From an uncultured Roseburia sp. (GTDB taxonomy: Bacteria > Bacillota > Clostridia > Lachnospirales > Lachnospiraceae), in the NCBI GenBank assembly GCA_910577925.1, contig CAJTOI010000006.1:1-64000 (forward strand): 64,000 nucleotides of DNA, given 5' to 3'. The notes under the pieces were generated by a model. That model did not search any database. It was given only the letters and a program-made list of their open reading frames with translations, and was not told the origin of the DNA. Position numbers and translations under genes: made by a program. Numbering within the stretch: position 1 is the stretch's first letter; each line of letters starts with the position of its first letter. This document shows, one piece after another, positions 7,425 through 16,674 of this stretch.

Positions 7425-8481
7425 CGTTTTCCTCAACCTCCTGCCAGATATCTCCGAGCGATTCGATGTAGGAGGAGAGTTCCTCCGCCATCTCCTCCGC
7501 CTCGGGTATCCGGATATGCCCGGGCGTTCCCGCGCCGTTTCTGCGGTAGTAAAAACGGTGCACGCGCGCGTCGGATATACTCCGGCACACTTCGTCAATC
7601 GCCCTGTCCCATGCGGGATCGTGCTCTAATATCGTCGTCGTGAGGATAAACTGCGCACGCGGATAAAGCCGCATCAGCTCCTTCACCCATTCTTCGTAGC
7701 GCCGTCTCCAGTGTCCGGCCCTGCTGCCGCCGTAATCTTCGGCCATATAGTCCTCGGGGTGGCTGTCGTTCTGCCCGATCGCCGCGACGACGACATGCGG
7801 CTGCCAGCTTTCAAAGTCCCAGTTTTTCACCGCGCCGAGTCCCGGATGGTACTCGATTTTATCATAGCACGATTCCATTCCGCGGTAATCCGGCTCCGCA
7901 AACCAGCCCGTGCCGTCGAGCAGCGCAATGCCTCCCTGGGACGTATCGTGAAGCTCCGCGCCGAGCCTTCGCGCCGTCATCCACGCGTAGGAGTACCAGC
8001 TGTTTGACCACTCCCCGTTATGCTCCGGGTCCAGCTTTCCCGCAAATGCAAGCGCCTCCGACACCTCCCCGCAGGAGACGCTGTCCCCGAACACCTCCAT
8101 TCGGCGCGCGGGAAGCGGATCCTGTCTTTCGGGCCGCGCTCCCTCGTCGAGTTCAAAACCGTAAAACGTCACCGTATGGCAGGAATCCATGCGCTTAAAA
8201 AGCGTCAGCTCATGCACGCCGTCCCCCAGCCCTTCCGCCAGCACATACGTGTGCGGATTTTCATCGCCTTCAAGCAGAAACTTTGTCTGTGTCCCGTCGA
8301 TGATACAGCCCATATAATTGTCCCAATAATTTTTGTGATTCCGCAGCGCCGCCTTTACCGACGTCCCGGTAAATTTCATTCTGACAAAGCTTGCCGCATA
8401 CACGAGCACCGGCGCCTTCGGATCGTCAAAATCAATTCGGCCGCTGTACTGCAGCTTCTCATTGTCCGCGTATATTTTCAT
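7414..8481 (-). CDS. CE2-like acetyl esterase
   Basis: 355 residues. An N-terminal jelly-roll domain (about 1-120) precedes an SGNH domain with nucleophile motif FGDSVSCGE (Ser134), an AAIGQND block and a C-terminal His in the segment before EAEEMAEEL. This two-domain order is typical of carbohydrate esterase family 2. In R. intestinalis the CE2/CE17 pair together clears 2-, 3-, 4- and 6-O-acetyl groups from mannan oligosaccharides, and here the two genes are adjacent and overlapping. There is no signal peptide, so deacetylation occurs after import. It lies 21 bases after the GH130_2 gene. Confidence 0.85.
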   Translation of the reverse strand: MKIYADNEKLQYSGRIDFDDPKAPVLVYAASFVRMKFTGTSVKAALRNHKNYWDNYMGCIIDGTQTKFLLEGDENPHTYVLAEGLGDGVHELTLFKRMDSCHTVTFYGFELDEGARPERQDPLPARRMEVFGDSVSCGEVSEALAFAGKLDPEHNGEWSNSWYSYAWMTARRLGAELHDTSQGGIALLDGTGWFAEPDYRGMESCYDKIEYHPGLGAVKNWDFESWQPHVVVAAIGQNDSHPEDYMAEDYGGSRAGHWRRRYEEWVKELMRLYPRAQFILTTTILEHDPAWDRAIDEVCRSISDARVHRFYYRRNGAGTPGHIRIPEAEEMAEELSSYIESLGDIWQEVEENDEV

Positions 8482-8502
8482 AAATCCGGCATACCTTTCA
8501 CG

Positions 8503-9525
8503 CTATCTTTTTCCGATTTCCGTGTCGCTTTCCGTCACGGCGCTGTGCTCCTTGATATAGTCGACGATATCGTCCAGCTCCGTAAACGCAAGGCCCACAT
8601 AGCTGTCTGCAGCGCCGTAGTAAACCGCGATCCTTCCGCTCTCGGAATCGTGAATCGTCGCGCAGGGGAAGCACACGTTCGGCACAAAGCCCCGCTCCTC
8701 GTACCACTCCTCCGGTGTCAGAAGGAAATTGCCGCAGCGGTATTTCACAATCGAGGGATTGTCGATATCCAGGATCGCCCCGCCGATGGAATACACATAG
8801 CCGTTGCAGGTTCCGGTCACTCCGTGGTAGAACAAAAGCCAGCCCTCCGAAGTCTCAATCGGAGCCGCGCCTCCGCCGATTTTCAAGGACTCCCACCACT
8901 CGCTGCTCTTGCTCATCACATGTCTGTGCCGCCCCCAGTACACCAGATCCGGGCTCTCGCTGACAAAGATATCCCCAAACGGCGTATGTCCGCTGTCCGA
9001 CGGACGCGACAGCATCATGAACTTGCCGTCTATTTTCCGCGGAAACAGCACCGCGTTCCGGTTGAACGGAAGGAACGGGTTCTCTATCCGCACAAAAGTC
9101 TCAAAATCTTTCGTCTCTGCCATGCCGATCGCAGCCCCGTAGAAATCCTGGCACCAGATAATATAGTAGGTGTCCTCCACCTTCACGAGCCTCGGGTCGT
9201 AGGCGTATTTCGGCATAAAGGGGTTCCCCTCCTCATCCACGAAATTTATTTTGTTCTCGTCGAAATCCCAGTGAATCGCGTCTTTGCTTTTTCCCATGTA
9301 GATATACGGGATTCCGTCGTTCTGCTCCCCGCGGAATACGCCGATAAATCCGTCCCCGTACGGCATCACCGCACTGTTAAAAATACGCGCCACGCCTTTT
9401 ACCGGATTTCTTCCGATAATCGGATTTTCCGTATATCTCCAGATCGGCGCGCCGCACAGATTGCCCGGGCGCTCCTGCCACGGTACATTCGATACCGCGG
9501 GGCTTATCATTTTATATTTGCTCAT
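8503..9525 (-). CDS. GH130 subfamily 2-like beta-1,4-mannooligosaccharide phosphorylase
   Basis: A 340-residue cytoplasmic five-bladed propeller enzyme. It phosphorolyses the non-reducing mannose of beta-1,4-manno-oligosaccharides, releasing mannose 1-phosphate. Visible family features are NPVKGVARIFNSAV, the FRGEQ loop, the proton-donor Asp in YAYDPRLVK and GGGAAPIETSEGWL. The length and the short N-terminus fit subfamily 2 better than the longer mannosylglucose phosphorylases. It overlaps the preceding GH130 gene by four bases (ATGA), so the two phosphorylases are translationally coupled. Confidence 0.9.
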   Translation of the reverse strand: MSKYKMISPAVSNVPWQERPGNLCGAPIWRYTENPIIGRNPVKGVARIFNSAVMPYGDGFIGVFRGEQNDGIPYIYMGKSKDAIHWDFDENKINFVDEEGNPFMPKYAYDPRLVKVEDTYYIIWCQDFYGAAIGMAETKDFETFVRIENPFLPFNRNAVLFPRKIDGKFMMLSRPSDSGHTPFGDIFVSESPDLVYWGRHRHVMSKSSEWWESLKIGGGAAPIETSEGWLLFYHGVTGTCNGYVYSIGGAILDIDNPSIVKYRCGNFLLTPEEWYEERGFVPNVCFPCATIHDSESGRIAVYYGAADSYVGLAFTELDDIVDYIKEHSAVTESDTEIGKR

Positions 9526-10697
9526 CGTTTTCCCTCCAAAAATGCCATATTTTTCTCAATCAGCGCGCACCGCTGCGCCACACAGTCTGCCGAGCGGCCG
9601 GCATCCTGCGGCGTCTCAAACACATAGTCCAAAAGTTTTTCCTTCGTCGTTTCCGCCACATGCATCCGCGTGTCGGAGGATGCGTAGTAGAGAAGTACTC
9701 TTCCGTCTTCCTCCGCGATCGCGCCGTTTGTAAATACCACGTTGCCGACATCGCCGACGCGCTCTGCTCCGCGCGGCCCGATCAAAAGCCCCGACGGCTC
9801 CGCGATCACCTTTGCAGGGTCGGACAGATCCGTCGCAAACGCATAGATGACATAGCGCAGCCCCGCCGCCGTGTTCCGCACGCCGTGCGCAATGTGAATC
9901 CAGCCGCGCTCCGTTTTAATTGGCACGGCGCCCGCTCCGTTTTTCGCCTCGGTAATCGTGTGATAGCGCCTGATGCTCGTCATTTTCTCCTCGTCAATCA
10001 CCGCGTGCGCGATATCCTCACACAGCCCGAAACCGATCCCGCCGCCGCTTCCGGTCTCGATAAAATCGTCCATCGGTCTTGTGTAAAACGCGTACTTTCC
10101 GTCCACAAATTCCGGGTGCAGCACCACATTGCGCTGCTGCGGCGAGTGCAGCGTCACAAGATTCGGCAGCCGCTCCCAGTCTTTTAAATCCTTTGTGCGT
10201 ACGATCCCCGCCGCGGCCACTGCCGCGGACAGATCCGGCGCGCCGGCATCCTTGCTCTCCGAGCAGAAAACGCCGTAGATATAGCCGTCTTCATGCTGCG
10301 TCAGGCGCATGTCGTAGACATTCGTCTCCTCCGGGCAGGTATCGGGGAGCACTATGGGGTAATCCCGGAACCGAAAGCCGTCGACGCCGTTATCGCTCTC
10401 CGCCACGCCGAAAAAGGACTTTCTGTCATTCCCCTCAATGCGCGCCACGAGACAATATTTCCCGTTTAATTTGATTGCCCCCGCGTTCATGACCGCATTG
10501 ACGCCGAGACGCTCCATAAAATAGGGATTCGTCTCCGGGTTTAAATCATAGCGCCAGGTCAGAGGGATATGCTCCCTTGTGAGCACCGGATACCGGTAAC
10601 GGTCATAAATCCCGTTGTAAAAATCTGTTTTTTCGTTTTTGCGGGAGAGCAGCGCTTCCTGCCGTTCCCTTTCCGTGTAATACTTTTCATGTAACAT
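9522..10697 (-). CDS. GH130 subfamily 1-like 4-O-beta-D-mannosyl-D-glucose phosphorylase
   Basis: About 391 residues. It is longer than its neighbour, with an N-terminal helical extension (YTERERQEALLSRKNEK) typical of the mannosylglucose phosphorylases. These split mannosyl-1,4-glucose with phosphate into mannose 1-phosphate and glucose. Family signatures include NAVMNAGAIKLNGKY, the Asp in NVYDMRLT, RNVVLHPEFV and GAGAVPIKTERGW. The ATG at 10697 is chosen because AAAGGA lies six bases before it. The substrate is supplied by the epimerase gene just upstream, which makes the assignment coherent. Confidence 0.9.
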   Translation of the reverse strand: MLHEKYYTERERQEALLSRKNEKTDFYNGIYDRYRYPVLTREHIPLTWRYDLNPETNPYFMERLGVNAVMNAGAIKLNGKYCLVARIEGNDRKSFFGVAESDNGVDGFRFRDYPIVLPDTCPEETNVYDMRLTQHEDGYIYGVFCSESKDAGAPDLSAAVAAAGIVRTKDLKDWERLPNLVTLHSPQQRNVVLHPEFVDGKYAFYTRPMDDFIETGSGGGIGFGLCEDIAHAVIDEEKMTSIRRYHTITEAKNGAGAVPIKTERGWIHIAHGVRNTAAGLRYVIYAFATDLSDPAKVIAEPSGLLIGPRGAERVGDVGNVVFTNGAIAEEDGRVLLYYASSDTRMHVAETTKEKLLDYVFETPQDAGRSADCVAQRCALIEKNMAFLEGKR

Positions 10698-10724
10698 AAA
10701 GCATCCTTTCATGCGCAGCGCCTT

Positions 10725-12011
10725 TCATGCGTGAAGGCCCTCGCGCCGTCTCCTTATCAGTTCCATACACATCCGGCCGTTGTGGTAGGGACATTTCCAC
10801 GGCTCCACAATGGGTCTGCCCGCAACCGGAACCCCGCTTTGATCCACCTCCCAGTACCACTCGGAACCCGCTCTCCCGTCGATGACATACCGCTTGATAA
10901 ACTCCCACTGCGCCGCTGCCGCGTCCAGATATTCCGTGTGCTCAGGCATTTTCTCACAGCCGTTCACAAAGCCCACCACGGTCTCCGCCTGCACCCACCA
11001 GACGCGCGTTTCATCGACAACGCCCCGCTCGCATTCATTTGCAAGCGAATGTCCGTCAAATGCCGTCTCGTATATATTTCTCGTCAAGTCCGCCGTAATC
11101 GGATTCATTTTCCGCTCGTACGCCTCGTCCCCAAGCACCTGCGTGCCCCGGTCGACAAGCCACGCCGTCTCGATGTCATGCCCGTAGGAGTGCAGGTCTA
11201 AAAGGCTGCGGTATTCCGCATCGAAAAACACTTCCTGCCGGTGCAGCACGGGATTATAAACTTTATCCGCAAACACATCCAGCTGCCGGCAGAGGCACGT
11301 TTTCACCTTCTGTGCAAGAGCGCTCTTTTCCGGCAGATTCTTTATCACGCGGTACAGTTCGGTATAAGCCTCGAACACGTGAAGCAGTGTGTTCATCGTC
11401 CGATCCGCGAGCACGCCGTTCTCGGAAAGCTTTTCGTTTGACGCCGGCCAAAAATCGCGGGTAAACGCTTCCAGATACCCGTTTTCGTCCCTGCATTTCT
11501 CCTCGATCAGCGCAAAGAGCTGCTCCGCAAACGCAAGCGCCTCCCCGTCTTCGACTGCCTCATAGTAAGAGGCGAGCGCGTAAATGCAAAATGCCTGATT
11601 GTAGGTGTGTTTTGTCATATCCGACGGTGTCCCGTCGCAATTCAGCGACCAGTAGATTCCGCCGTTTTCCCTGTCCAGACAGTAATTTTTCAAAAATGCG
11701 TACCCGCATTCCGCGGCTCTGCGCAGTTCCTCCCCGCAAAAGCCCGCGGCCAGGCACTCCTTTTCGGTGATTTCGCCCCGGCGGTACAGCGTGTAAGCAT
11801 TCGCAAAAAACCAGGTGATGCGGCTGTTTAAGATACATCCCTTCTCCGCCCGCGCGTCCGGCACAAGATCGTAAGACATATATCCCAGAAAGCCGCCGCG
11901 CTCCTCATCCCTCATTCCCAGCCAAAACGGGATGAGATGGCCGACCAGCTCCTGCTTCGCCTCCTCACACAGATTCAGAAACACCGGATTTTGATTTTTT
12001 CTTATCTCCAT
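10725..12011 (-). CDS. Cellobiose 2-epimerase (AGE superfamily)
   Basis: About 428 residues with the alpha/alpha-barrel pattern of the N-acylglucosamine 2-epimerase superfamily. Catalytic-region motifs are HTYNQAFCIYAL, SYGHDIETAWL (His general base), WWVQAETVVGF and KCPYHNGRMCMELI. In mannan loci this enzyme turns the reducing-end mannose of beta-1,4-mannobiose into glucose, giving the substrate of the GH130_1 enzyme encoded next. AGGTGG precedes the ATG at 12011; a GTG three bases upstream is an alternative. The gene lies 12 bases after the permease gene. Confidence 0.9.
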   Translation of the reverse strand: MEIRKNQNPVFLNLCEEAKQELVGHLIPFWLGMRDEERGGFLGYMSYDLVPDARAEKGCILNSRITWFFANAYTLYRRGEITEKECLAAGFCGEELRRAAECGYAFLKNYCLDRENGGIYWSLNCDGTPSDMTKHTYNQAFCIYALASYYEAVEDGEALAFAEQLFALIEEKCRDENGYLEAFTRDFWPASNEKLSENGVLADRTMNTLLHVFEAYTELYRVIKNLPEKSALAQKVKTCLCRQLDVFADKVYNPVLHRQEVFFDAEYRSLLDLHSYGHDIETAWLVDRGTQVLGDEAYERKMNPITADLTRNIYETAFDGHSLANECERGVVDETRVWWVQAETVVGFVNGCEKMPEHTEYLDAAAAQWEFIKRYVIDGRAGSEWYWEVDQSGVPVAGRPIVEPWKCPYHNGRMCMELIRRRREGLHA

Positions 12012-12023
12012 CACGCCACCTCA

Positions 12024-12869
12024 TCAGCCCTTTACCGCGCCCGAAGTAATTCCGCTGTAAATCTGTTTCTGACACAGGACAAACAGGATCAGTGCCGGAA
12101 GCAGGGAGATGATGACACCTGCACAGATCAGGTTATACTTGCTTCCCAGCGGCCCCACAAAGGTATACAGAGAGATCGCAATTGTGCGCAGCTCCTTTTT
12201 CTGCAGATACAGATTTGCGCAGTAATACTCGTTGTACACGCTGACGCCCTTTAAGATACACGAAGTCACAATCGCCGGCTTTAGCAGCGGCAGCATAATC
12301 TGCCAGTAAATCTTCCAGTAGGACGCACCGTCGATAATCGCGGATTCGTCCAGTGAATTTGGAATATTTTCCATAAACTGAATGAAAATATAAATGGAGA
12401 TTACGTCCGTCCCGCACATCATGATAATATATCCGTACAGATGATTGACGAAATTCAGCTCTGTCATGATATTGTACACCGTTACCTGCATGGCGACCGC
12501 CGGAAGCAGCGAAGCAAACAGGAACAGATTGCGGATCAGCTGATTTCCGAAAAACTCAAAACGATTCAGCACATAGGCCAGCTGCGTACCGATGATAACG
12601 GAAATGACAAGCACGCATATCATGACAACCACGGAATTTATAAATGCATGCCCCATATCCGCCATCTCAAACGCTTTCACAAAATTATCAAAATTCAGCC
12701 AGTTCTCCGGGAGCGTCATCACATTGGTCGACTGATATTCCTCCTCGGTCTTAAAGGCGGTAACCACGCAGGATATCACCGGAACCACTGCGCACAGCCC
12801 GAAAAAAATCAGGGAAACATATTCTACGATCGTCCAGATAATACTTCCGATACTGTAATGTTTTTTCAT
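12024..12869 (-). CDS. Carbohydrate ABC transporter permease (MalG type)
   Basis: A 281-residue inner-membrane protein with six predicted membrane helices, starting with SLIFFGLCAVVPVISCVV. The EAA loop that docks the ATPase reads DESAIIDGASYWKIYWQIMLP. It pairs with the MalF-type permease through a four-base overlap. No ATPase gene is present in the operon, so it must borrow a shared MsmX-type ATPase, as is usual for CUT1 systems in Firmicutes. The likely cargo is acetylated manno-oligosaccharides, judged from the operon. Confidence 0.92.
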   Translation of the reverse strand: MKKHYSIGSIIWTIVEYVSLIFFGLCAVVPVISCVVTAFKTEEEYQSTNVMTLPENWLNFDNFVKAFEMADMGHAFINSVVVMICVLVISVIIGTQLAYVLNRFEFFGNQLIRNLFLFASLLPAVAMQVTVYNIMTELNFVNHLYGYIIMMCGTDVISIYIFIQFMENIPNSLDESAIIDGASYWKIYWQIMLPLLKPAIVTSCILKGVSVYNEYYCANLYLQKKELRTIAISLYTFVGPLGSKYNLICAGVIISLLPALILFVLCQKQIYSGITSGAVKG

Positions 12870-13870
12870 TGTGCCACCGCTCCTTTCTTCGCTGCCTTCT
12901 CTGCCTTTAAGCGCGCTTTTTTTGCCTTGTAGGATTCATCCTCACTGTCCGCATCGCGGAACACATACTTAAAGAACAGTTTCTGTAAAATCGTACACGC
13001 AAAGATAATCAGCAGCAGAATCACCGCCATCGCAGACGCGAGGCCGACTTTCTGACTTGTGTGCGCAATTTCATTCATAATGACAAAATACGTTCCCGTT
13101 CCGTTTGCACCGCTCGTAATCACATACGGCGGCTCAAATGCACTTAAAGAACCCGTAATAGACAAAATCACATTCAGCGTGATAATCGTTTTGATACTCG
13201 GCAGAATGATGTGGATAAACTGCCGGAATTTATTTGCACCGTCTAACTGTGCCGCCTCATACAATTCGGCGTCCACCGACATAATCGCGCCGATAAAAAG
13301 CACCATATTCTGTCCGAAATAACGCCACACCGAGGTTGCCACCAAAGACCAGTTATTCACGGACTGGTCTTTCAGCCAATACGGAAGATTTTCAAGTTCA
13401 AATCCACACCACTGCAGAATCGTGTCAAGCACAAACCCTCTGGTGTAGAAAAATTTAAAGATAAATCCGATCGCAATTCCGCTGATTAAGTACGGGAAGA
13501 ACATCAGTCCCTTAAATAAATTTTCCCCCTTTACCTTAAAGCTTAAAATTGTCGCCAGATATAAAGCGATCACAAGCTGCAGAATCGCACCGGCCATATA
13601 GTACAGGCTCAGTTTCAGCGCCCCGAAGCAGTCATCCCTCCGGAACACGTCAATATAATTCTGAAAGCCTACAAACACCCGCTTTTCCGGCGGAGTCGCA
13701 TATTTCATTTTATAAAAGCTGAATTTTACCATCTCTCCGAACGGCAGATAGGTAAACACAAACAGCAGAAGCAGCGGAATGAACATAAACGCCACACAGA
13801 TAAGCACCTGCTGCCCCTTTCTGCTCTTTACCCATTTGCCAAGACGAAACGGCTCATTGTTTGCTGTCAT
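12866..13870 (-). CDS. Carbohydrate ABC transporter permease (MalF type)
   Basis: About 334 residues with an N-terminal cytoplasmic arm, six hydrophobic helices and an EAA-like segment AAQLDGANKFRQFIHIILPS. The C-terminal tail is highly charged (Lys/Ala-rich). The start at 13870 is supported by GAGAGGAGTAGGATT; an open frame running further upstream lacks a ribosome site and would cross the hairpin behind the binding-protein gene. It is partner of the MalG-type permease and the binding protein that flank it. Confidence 0.92.
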   Translation of the reverse strand: MTANNEPFRLGKWVKSRKGQQVLICVAFMFIPLLLLFVFTYLPFGEMVKFSFYKMKYATPPEKRVFVGFQNYIDVFRRDDCFGALKLSLYYMAGAILQLVIALYLATILSFKVKGENLFKGLMFFPYLISGIAIGFIFKFFYTRGFVLDTILQWCGFELENLPYWLKDQSVNNWSLVATSVWRYFGQNMVLFIGAIMSVDAELYEAAQLDGANKFRQFIHIILPSIKTIITLNVILSITGSLSAFEPPYVITSGANGTGTYFVIMNEIAHTSQKVGLASAMAVILLLIIFACTILQKLFFKYVFRDADSEDESYKAKKARLKAEKAAKKGAVAQ

Positions 13871-13904
13871 AATCCTACTCCTCTCTTTCCGGTTCCGAAA
13901 AGAA

Positions 13905-13926
13905 GCCGGGGCGCACACACCCCGGC
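13905..13926 (-). terminator. Attenuator hairpin behind the binding-protein gene
   Basis: GCCGGGG and CCCCGGC form a 7-bp GC-only stem with an 8-base loop, followed on the minus strand by TTCTTTTC. It lies in the 73-base gap between the binding protein and the first permease. It probably acts as a partial terminator or 3'-end stabiliser that keeps binding-protein expression above permease expression. Confidence 0.6.
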
Positions 13927-13943
13927 CCGCCTTTCGCAAAGCA

Positions 13944-15407
13944 TTATTCGGTTACTTCAATTGCGCAGGATTCCTGTGCGTTCGACCACGCCTCGTTCCA
14001 CTCCGCCATAATCTCATCGTAGGTCTTTGTGCCGTTTGCCGCATGCTCGATAATTTTCTGAATCTTGCTGTCGCCTCCGGCATTAATGTTCAGCTCGGAC
14101 TCTGCATTCATCTCATTTAAGAAATCTTCCTCGCCGTAAACGGCCGGTTCATCCTGGACAAAGGTCACGCCGTCAAAGGAAAGCTTTGTGTCTGTCGAAC
14201 CTGCTTTTACCGGAAGTCCGTCCTCGTTGTAGGAGTAACCGGATTCCTCTGTCATCCACTTTACGAACACCATCGCCGCCGCTTTCTCATCGTCGGTCGC
14301 GTTGACGTTAATCGCGTAGGAATAATCTGCGGCGTCGGTCGCATACTGTTTTCCGTCAACGCTAATCGGGAACGGCATATAACCGATATCGTCACCGTTT
14401 TCACCGGCCGCCTTCATCTGCGGAATCGCCCAGGAGCCAAGTACCATACAGCCGATTTCTCCGTTGTTAATCATGCCCTTGCAGCCTTCCCAGTCCGTTG
14501 TGGTATAGTCATCTTCAATAAGCCCTGCTGCCACCGCGTCGTAAAGGACTTTATAAACCGCATAAGCGTGCGTGTCATCCCCATAGTCGCGGAACGGGTC
14601 TTTCGTATGTACCAGCTTCTGATTCATATAGGTGCTGTCGCCGGTTGCATTGTTTCCGATATATGCGTCCCACGCGCCCATTGTCCAGCCTGCAGCGTAG
14701 TTCGTATAAAGCGGAATCGCATCGGTGTTCTCCTTGATTGCCGAAAGCGCCGCCTGGAATTCCGCCGGAGTCTTCGGAATCTCGTTAATCCCCGCCGCCT
14801 CGAATACTTTTTTGTTATACACGATACCCTGTGTGGTCGCCGTGGAAGCAACGCCGTAAACCTGTCCTTCATACTCCCAGGTAGTCGCGTAATTTGTCTG
14901 GCCCTTCATGGTTTCAAGATCACCGTAAGAGATAAAATAGCTGCTCAGGTCGGACTTATCTACCGCCGGTATCATCATGATCGTCTCATAGTCTCCGGAC
15001 TGCAGGTGCGTCAGAGCGTCATCCGCGTAGTTGGTGTCGGTCAGAAGCTCCACGGTGATATTCGGATATGCCTCATTAAACGCCGCGATATACTCTGCCC
15101 AGGTCGTTCCGCCGTAATCCTCGGAATCCATGTCTGTTCTGTGATTAAAAAGCGATATTGTCGCCGTAAGGTCCGTATAGTCCTCGCCCAGCGTTATATC
15201 CGCATAGGATAGCGTTCCGTCTGCAGCGGCGCCCGCATCCGCGTCCGTCTCTGCACCTGCATCTGCCGCTCCCGCACCGGCCTCCGTACCTGCCTGTGCA
15301 TTGCCAGAATCTCCTGCCGCCGCTGCATCGTCCTTGCCGCCGCATGCCGCCATGCTGATTGCCGTCGCTGCCGCCAAAGTGACTGCCAAAACTTTTTTTA
15401 ATTTCAT
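13944..15407 (-). CDS. Manno-oligosaccharide ABC transporter substrate-binding lipoprotein
   Basis: A 487-residue extracellular binding protein. A signal peptide ends in the lipobox AISMAAC (lipidated Cys at about residue 22), followed by a low-complexity Ala/Gly/Asp linker to about residue 67. The solute-binding family 1 fold follows (NEAYPNITVELLTDTNY, YNKKVFEAAGI, GEIGCMVLGSWAIPQMKAAG). It is the first gene of the mannan operon and faces the AraC gene across a 319-bp AT-rich region. The cargo is inferred from the catabolic genes downstream. Confidence 0.92.
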   Translation of the reverse strand: MKLKKVLAVTLAAATAISMAACGGKDDAAAAGDSGNAQAGTEAGAGAADAGAETDADAGAAADGTLSYADITLGEDYTDLTATISLFNHRTDMDSEDYGGTTWAEYIAAFNEAYPNITVELLTDTNYADDALTHLQSGDYETIMMIPAVDKSDLSSYFISYGDLETMKGQTNYATTWEYEGQVYGVASTATTQGIVYNKKVFEAAGINEIPKTPAEFQAALSAIKENTDAIPLYTNYAAGWTMGAWDAYIGNNATGDSTYMNQKLVHTKDPFRDYGDDTHAYAVYKVLYDAVAAGLIEDDYTTTDWEGCKGMINNGEIGCMVLGSWAIPQMKAAGENGDDIGYMPFPISVDGKQYATDAADYSYAINVNATDDEKAAAMVFVKWMTEESGYSYNEDGLPVKAGSTDTKLSFDGVTFVQDEPAVYGEEDFLNEMNAESELNINAGGDSKIQKIIEHAANGTKTYDEIMAEWNEAWSNAQESCAIEVTE

Positions 15408-15457
15408 AAATAAGATATCCTCCTTTATTTTTTTTGCTGTTTCTTTAGCTTAATTTA

Positions 15458-15521
15458 ATTATAATATTAAAGTAATTTTAATCATCAATTATTCTTGCTT
15501 TTTATATTCTTTTCTTGCTTT
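15458..15521 (-). promoter_or_regulatory. Mannan operon promoter with two direct repeats
   Basis: In the 319-bp gene-free AT-rich region, a minus-strand -35-like TTGATG (15488-15483) pairs with TATTAT (15466-15461, 16 bp) or TATAAT (15463-15458, 19 bp). Two copies of TTCTTGCTTT (plus-strand reading; 15492-15501 and 15512-15521) lie 20 bp apart just upstream of the -35. That is the helical-turn spacing and position expected for an AraC-family activator. The regulator encoded divergently is the obvious candidate. Confidence 0.55.
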
Positions 15522-15665
15522 CATTGTCTTTTTCCATATTTTAAACAATTTTTATTTTATTATTTTGTCTGTTATCTACAATTATTTTTTTACTCATTAT
15601 TAATATATTAATTTTTATTAGCTTATTTTTGCTTATAATTATATTTTGTAACTCTTCATCGCATC

Positions 15666-15694
15666 TTGCCATTTCCGTTTCTTTCCATTATAAT
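15666..15694 (+). promoter_or_regulatory. Promoter of the AraC-family gene
   Basis: TTGCCA (15666-15671), a 17-bp spacer and a perfect TATAAT (15689-15694) lie 32 bp before the start codon. AAGGAGG (15715-15721) is the ribosome site, five bases from the ATG. Confidence 0.8.
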
Positions 15695-15726
15695 TAAGAA
15701 AAAACGATTGGGACAAGGAGGTTTCC

Positions 15727-16674
15727 ATGACAATGAACGAATATCAGACTCCCGCCATGCAGCAATTAGAAACGGCGTTTACCTTCCAGAGCGTCTCCGG
15801 TAAAAATTCCGGTTTTCTCGCAAGCACCCGCGGACAGGATTTTGCATTTGGCTCCTATCCCTGCGGCGCGCCGGAGCTCCTTTTCATCCATGCGGCCGGA
15901 CACATCTCCTACACCGTTCCGGTCAGCTACACACTCGCCCCCACTTCCTATCTCATTGTCATGCTCACGGTCAGGGGCAATGCCGTCCTGCGCTGTCCGA
16001 ACGGCGACATTTCGCTTGCCAGGCATGATTTCCTGCTCTTTCCGCCCGGATTTACGCTGCAGTTTGCCACCGGGGAAACCCCGTTTTCCTACTATCTCTG
16101 CTTTGTCTCCGGAGTTCTTGCCGAACAGTATCTTCCCCCCCTCCTCGCCGAAAGTCCCTTTTTGCATCAGCAGCTCTCCCCTGCATCGGACATCGCACTC
16201 TCACTGTTTCCTTCCATGGCTCCGCTGCTGCGCGCACCGGACACAGACACCGCGCTGCACGTAAACGCCGTCTTCCACACAATCCTCTCTGACGCGGCAT
16301 ATTCCGCTTCCGCCAAAGCCCGCGCCCAAAAGCTTCCTCCCCATGTGCGCACGGTCCGGCAGATCTACGAGCAGGATTATAAAAACCCGCATTCGCTTGA
16401 CGCGCTCTCCGCCGAGACCGGCGTCAGCAAATATAAGCTGTGCCGTGACTTTTCCGCCTCGCTCGGTATTTCCCCGCTTCAATATCTCAACCGCGTCCGC
16501 ATTGAGGAGGCAAAGCGCCTGCTCGCCTCATCGAACGATACCGTCCACGAAATCGGTTCCCTTGTCGGAATCGACAACACCAATCATTTTATCCGGCTGT
16601 TTAAAAAAAGTACCGGAATCACACCCCTGCAATTCCGGCAAATTTCGGCCGAGCGGCGGCCGGGACTTCCGTAA
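15727..16674 (+). CDS. AraC family transcriptional regulator of the mannan operon
   Basis: 315 residues: an N-terminal cupin-like sensing domain (about 30-170) and a C-terminal double helix-turn-helix (about 215-310; LSAETGVSKYKLCRDF and VHEIGSLVGIDNTNHFIRLFKKSTG). It is divergent from the mannan operon and probably activates it by binding sugar and the repeats at 15492-15521. The ATG at 15727 has an ideal ribosome site; a second ATG lies two codons further on. A GC-rich hairpin follows, overlapping the stop. Confidence 0.92.
   Translation: MTMNEYQTPAMQQLETAFTFQSVSGKNSGFLASTRGQDFAFGSYPCGAPELLFIHAAGHISYTVPVSYTLAPTSYLIVMLTVRGNAVLRCPNGDISLARHDFLLFPPGFTLQFATGETPFSYYLCFVSGVLAEQYLPPLLAESPFLHQQLSPASDIALSLFPSMAPLLRAPDTDTALHVNAVFHTILSDAAYSASAKARAQKLPPHVRTVRQIYEQDYKNPHSLDALSAETGVSKYKLCRDFSASLGISPLQYLNRVRIEEAKRLLASSNDTVHEIGSLVGIDNTNHFIRLFKKSTGITPLQFRQISAERRPGLP

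Noticed and set aside
7425..7598. Longer N-terminus for the CE17-like protein
   Set aside because: The extra 58 codons are Arg-rich and only re-read the CE2 gene in another frame; the ATG at 7424 has a strong ribosome site.
8020..9627. A 535-codon plus-strand open frame
   Set aside because: It lies antisense to the GH130 and CE2 genes, has no ribosome site or domain, and its Arg/His/Pro-rich translation is typical of shadow frames in GC-rich DNA.
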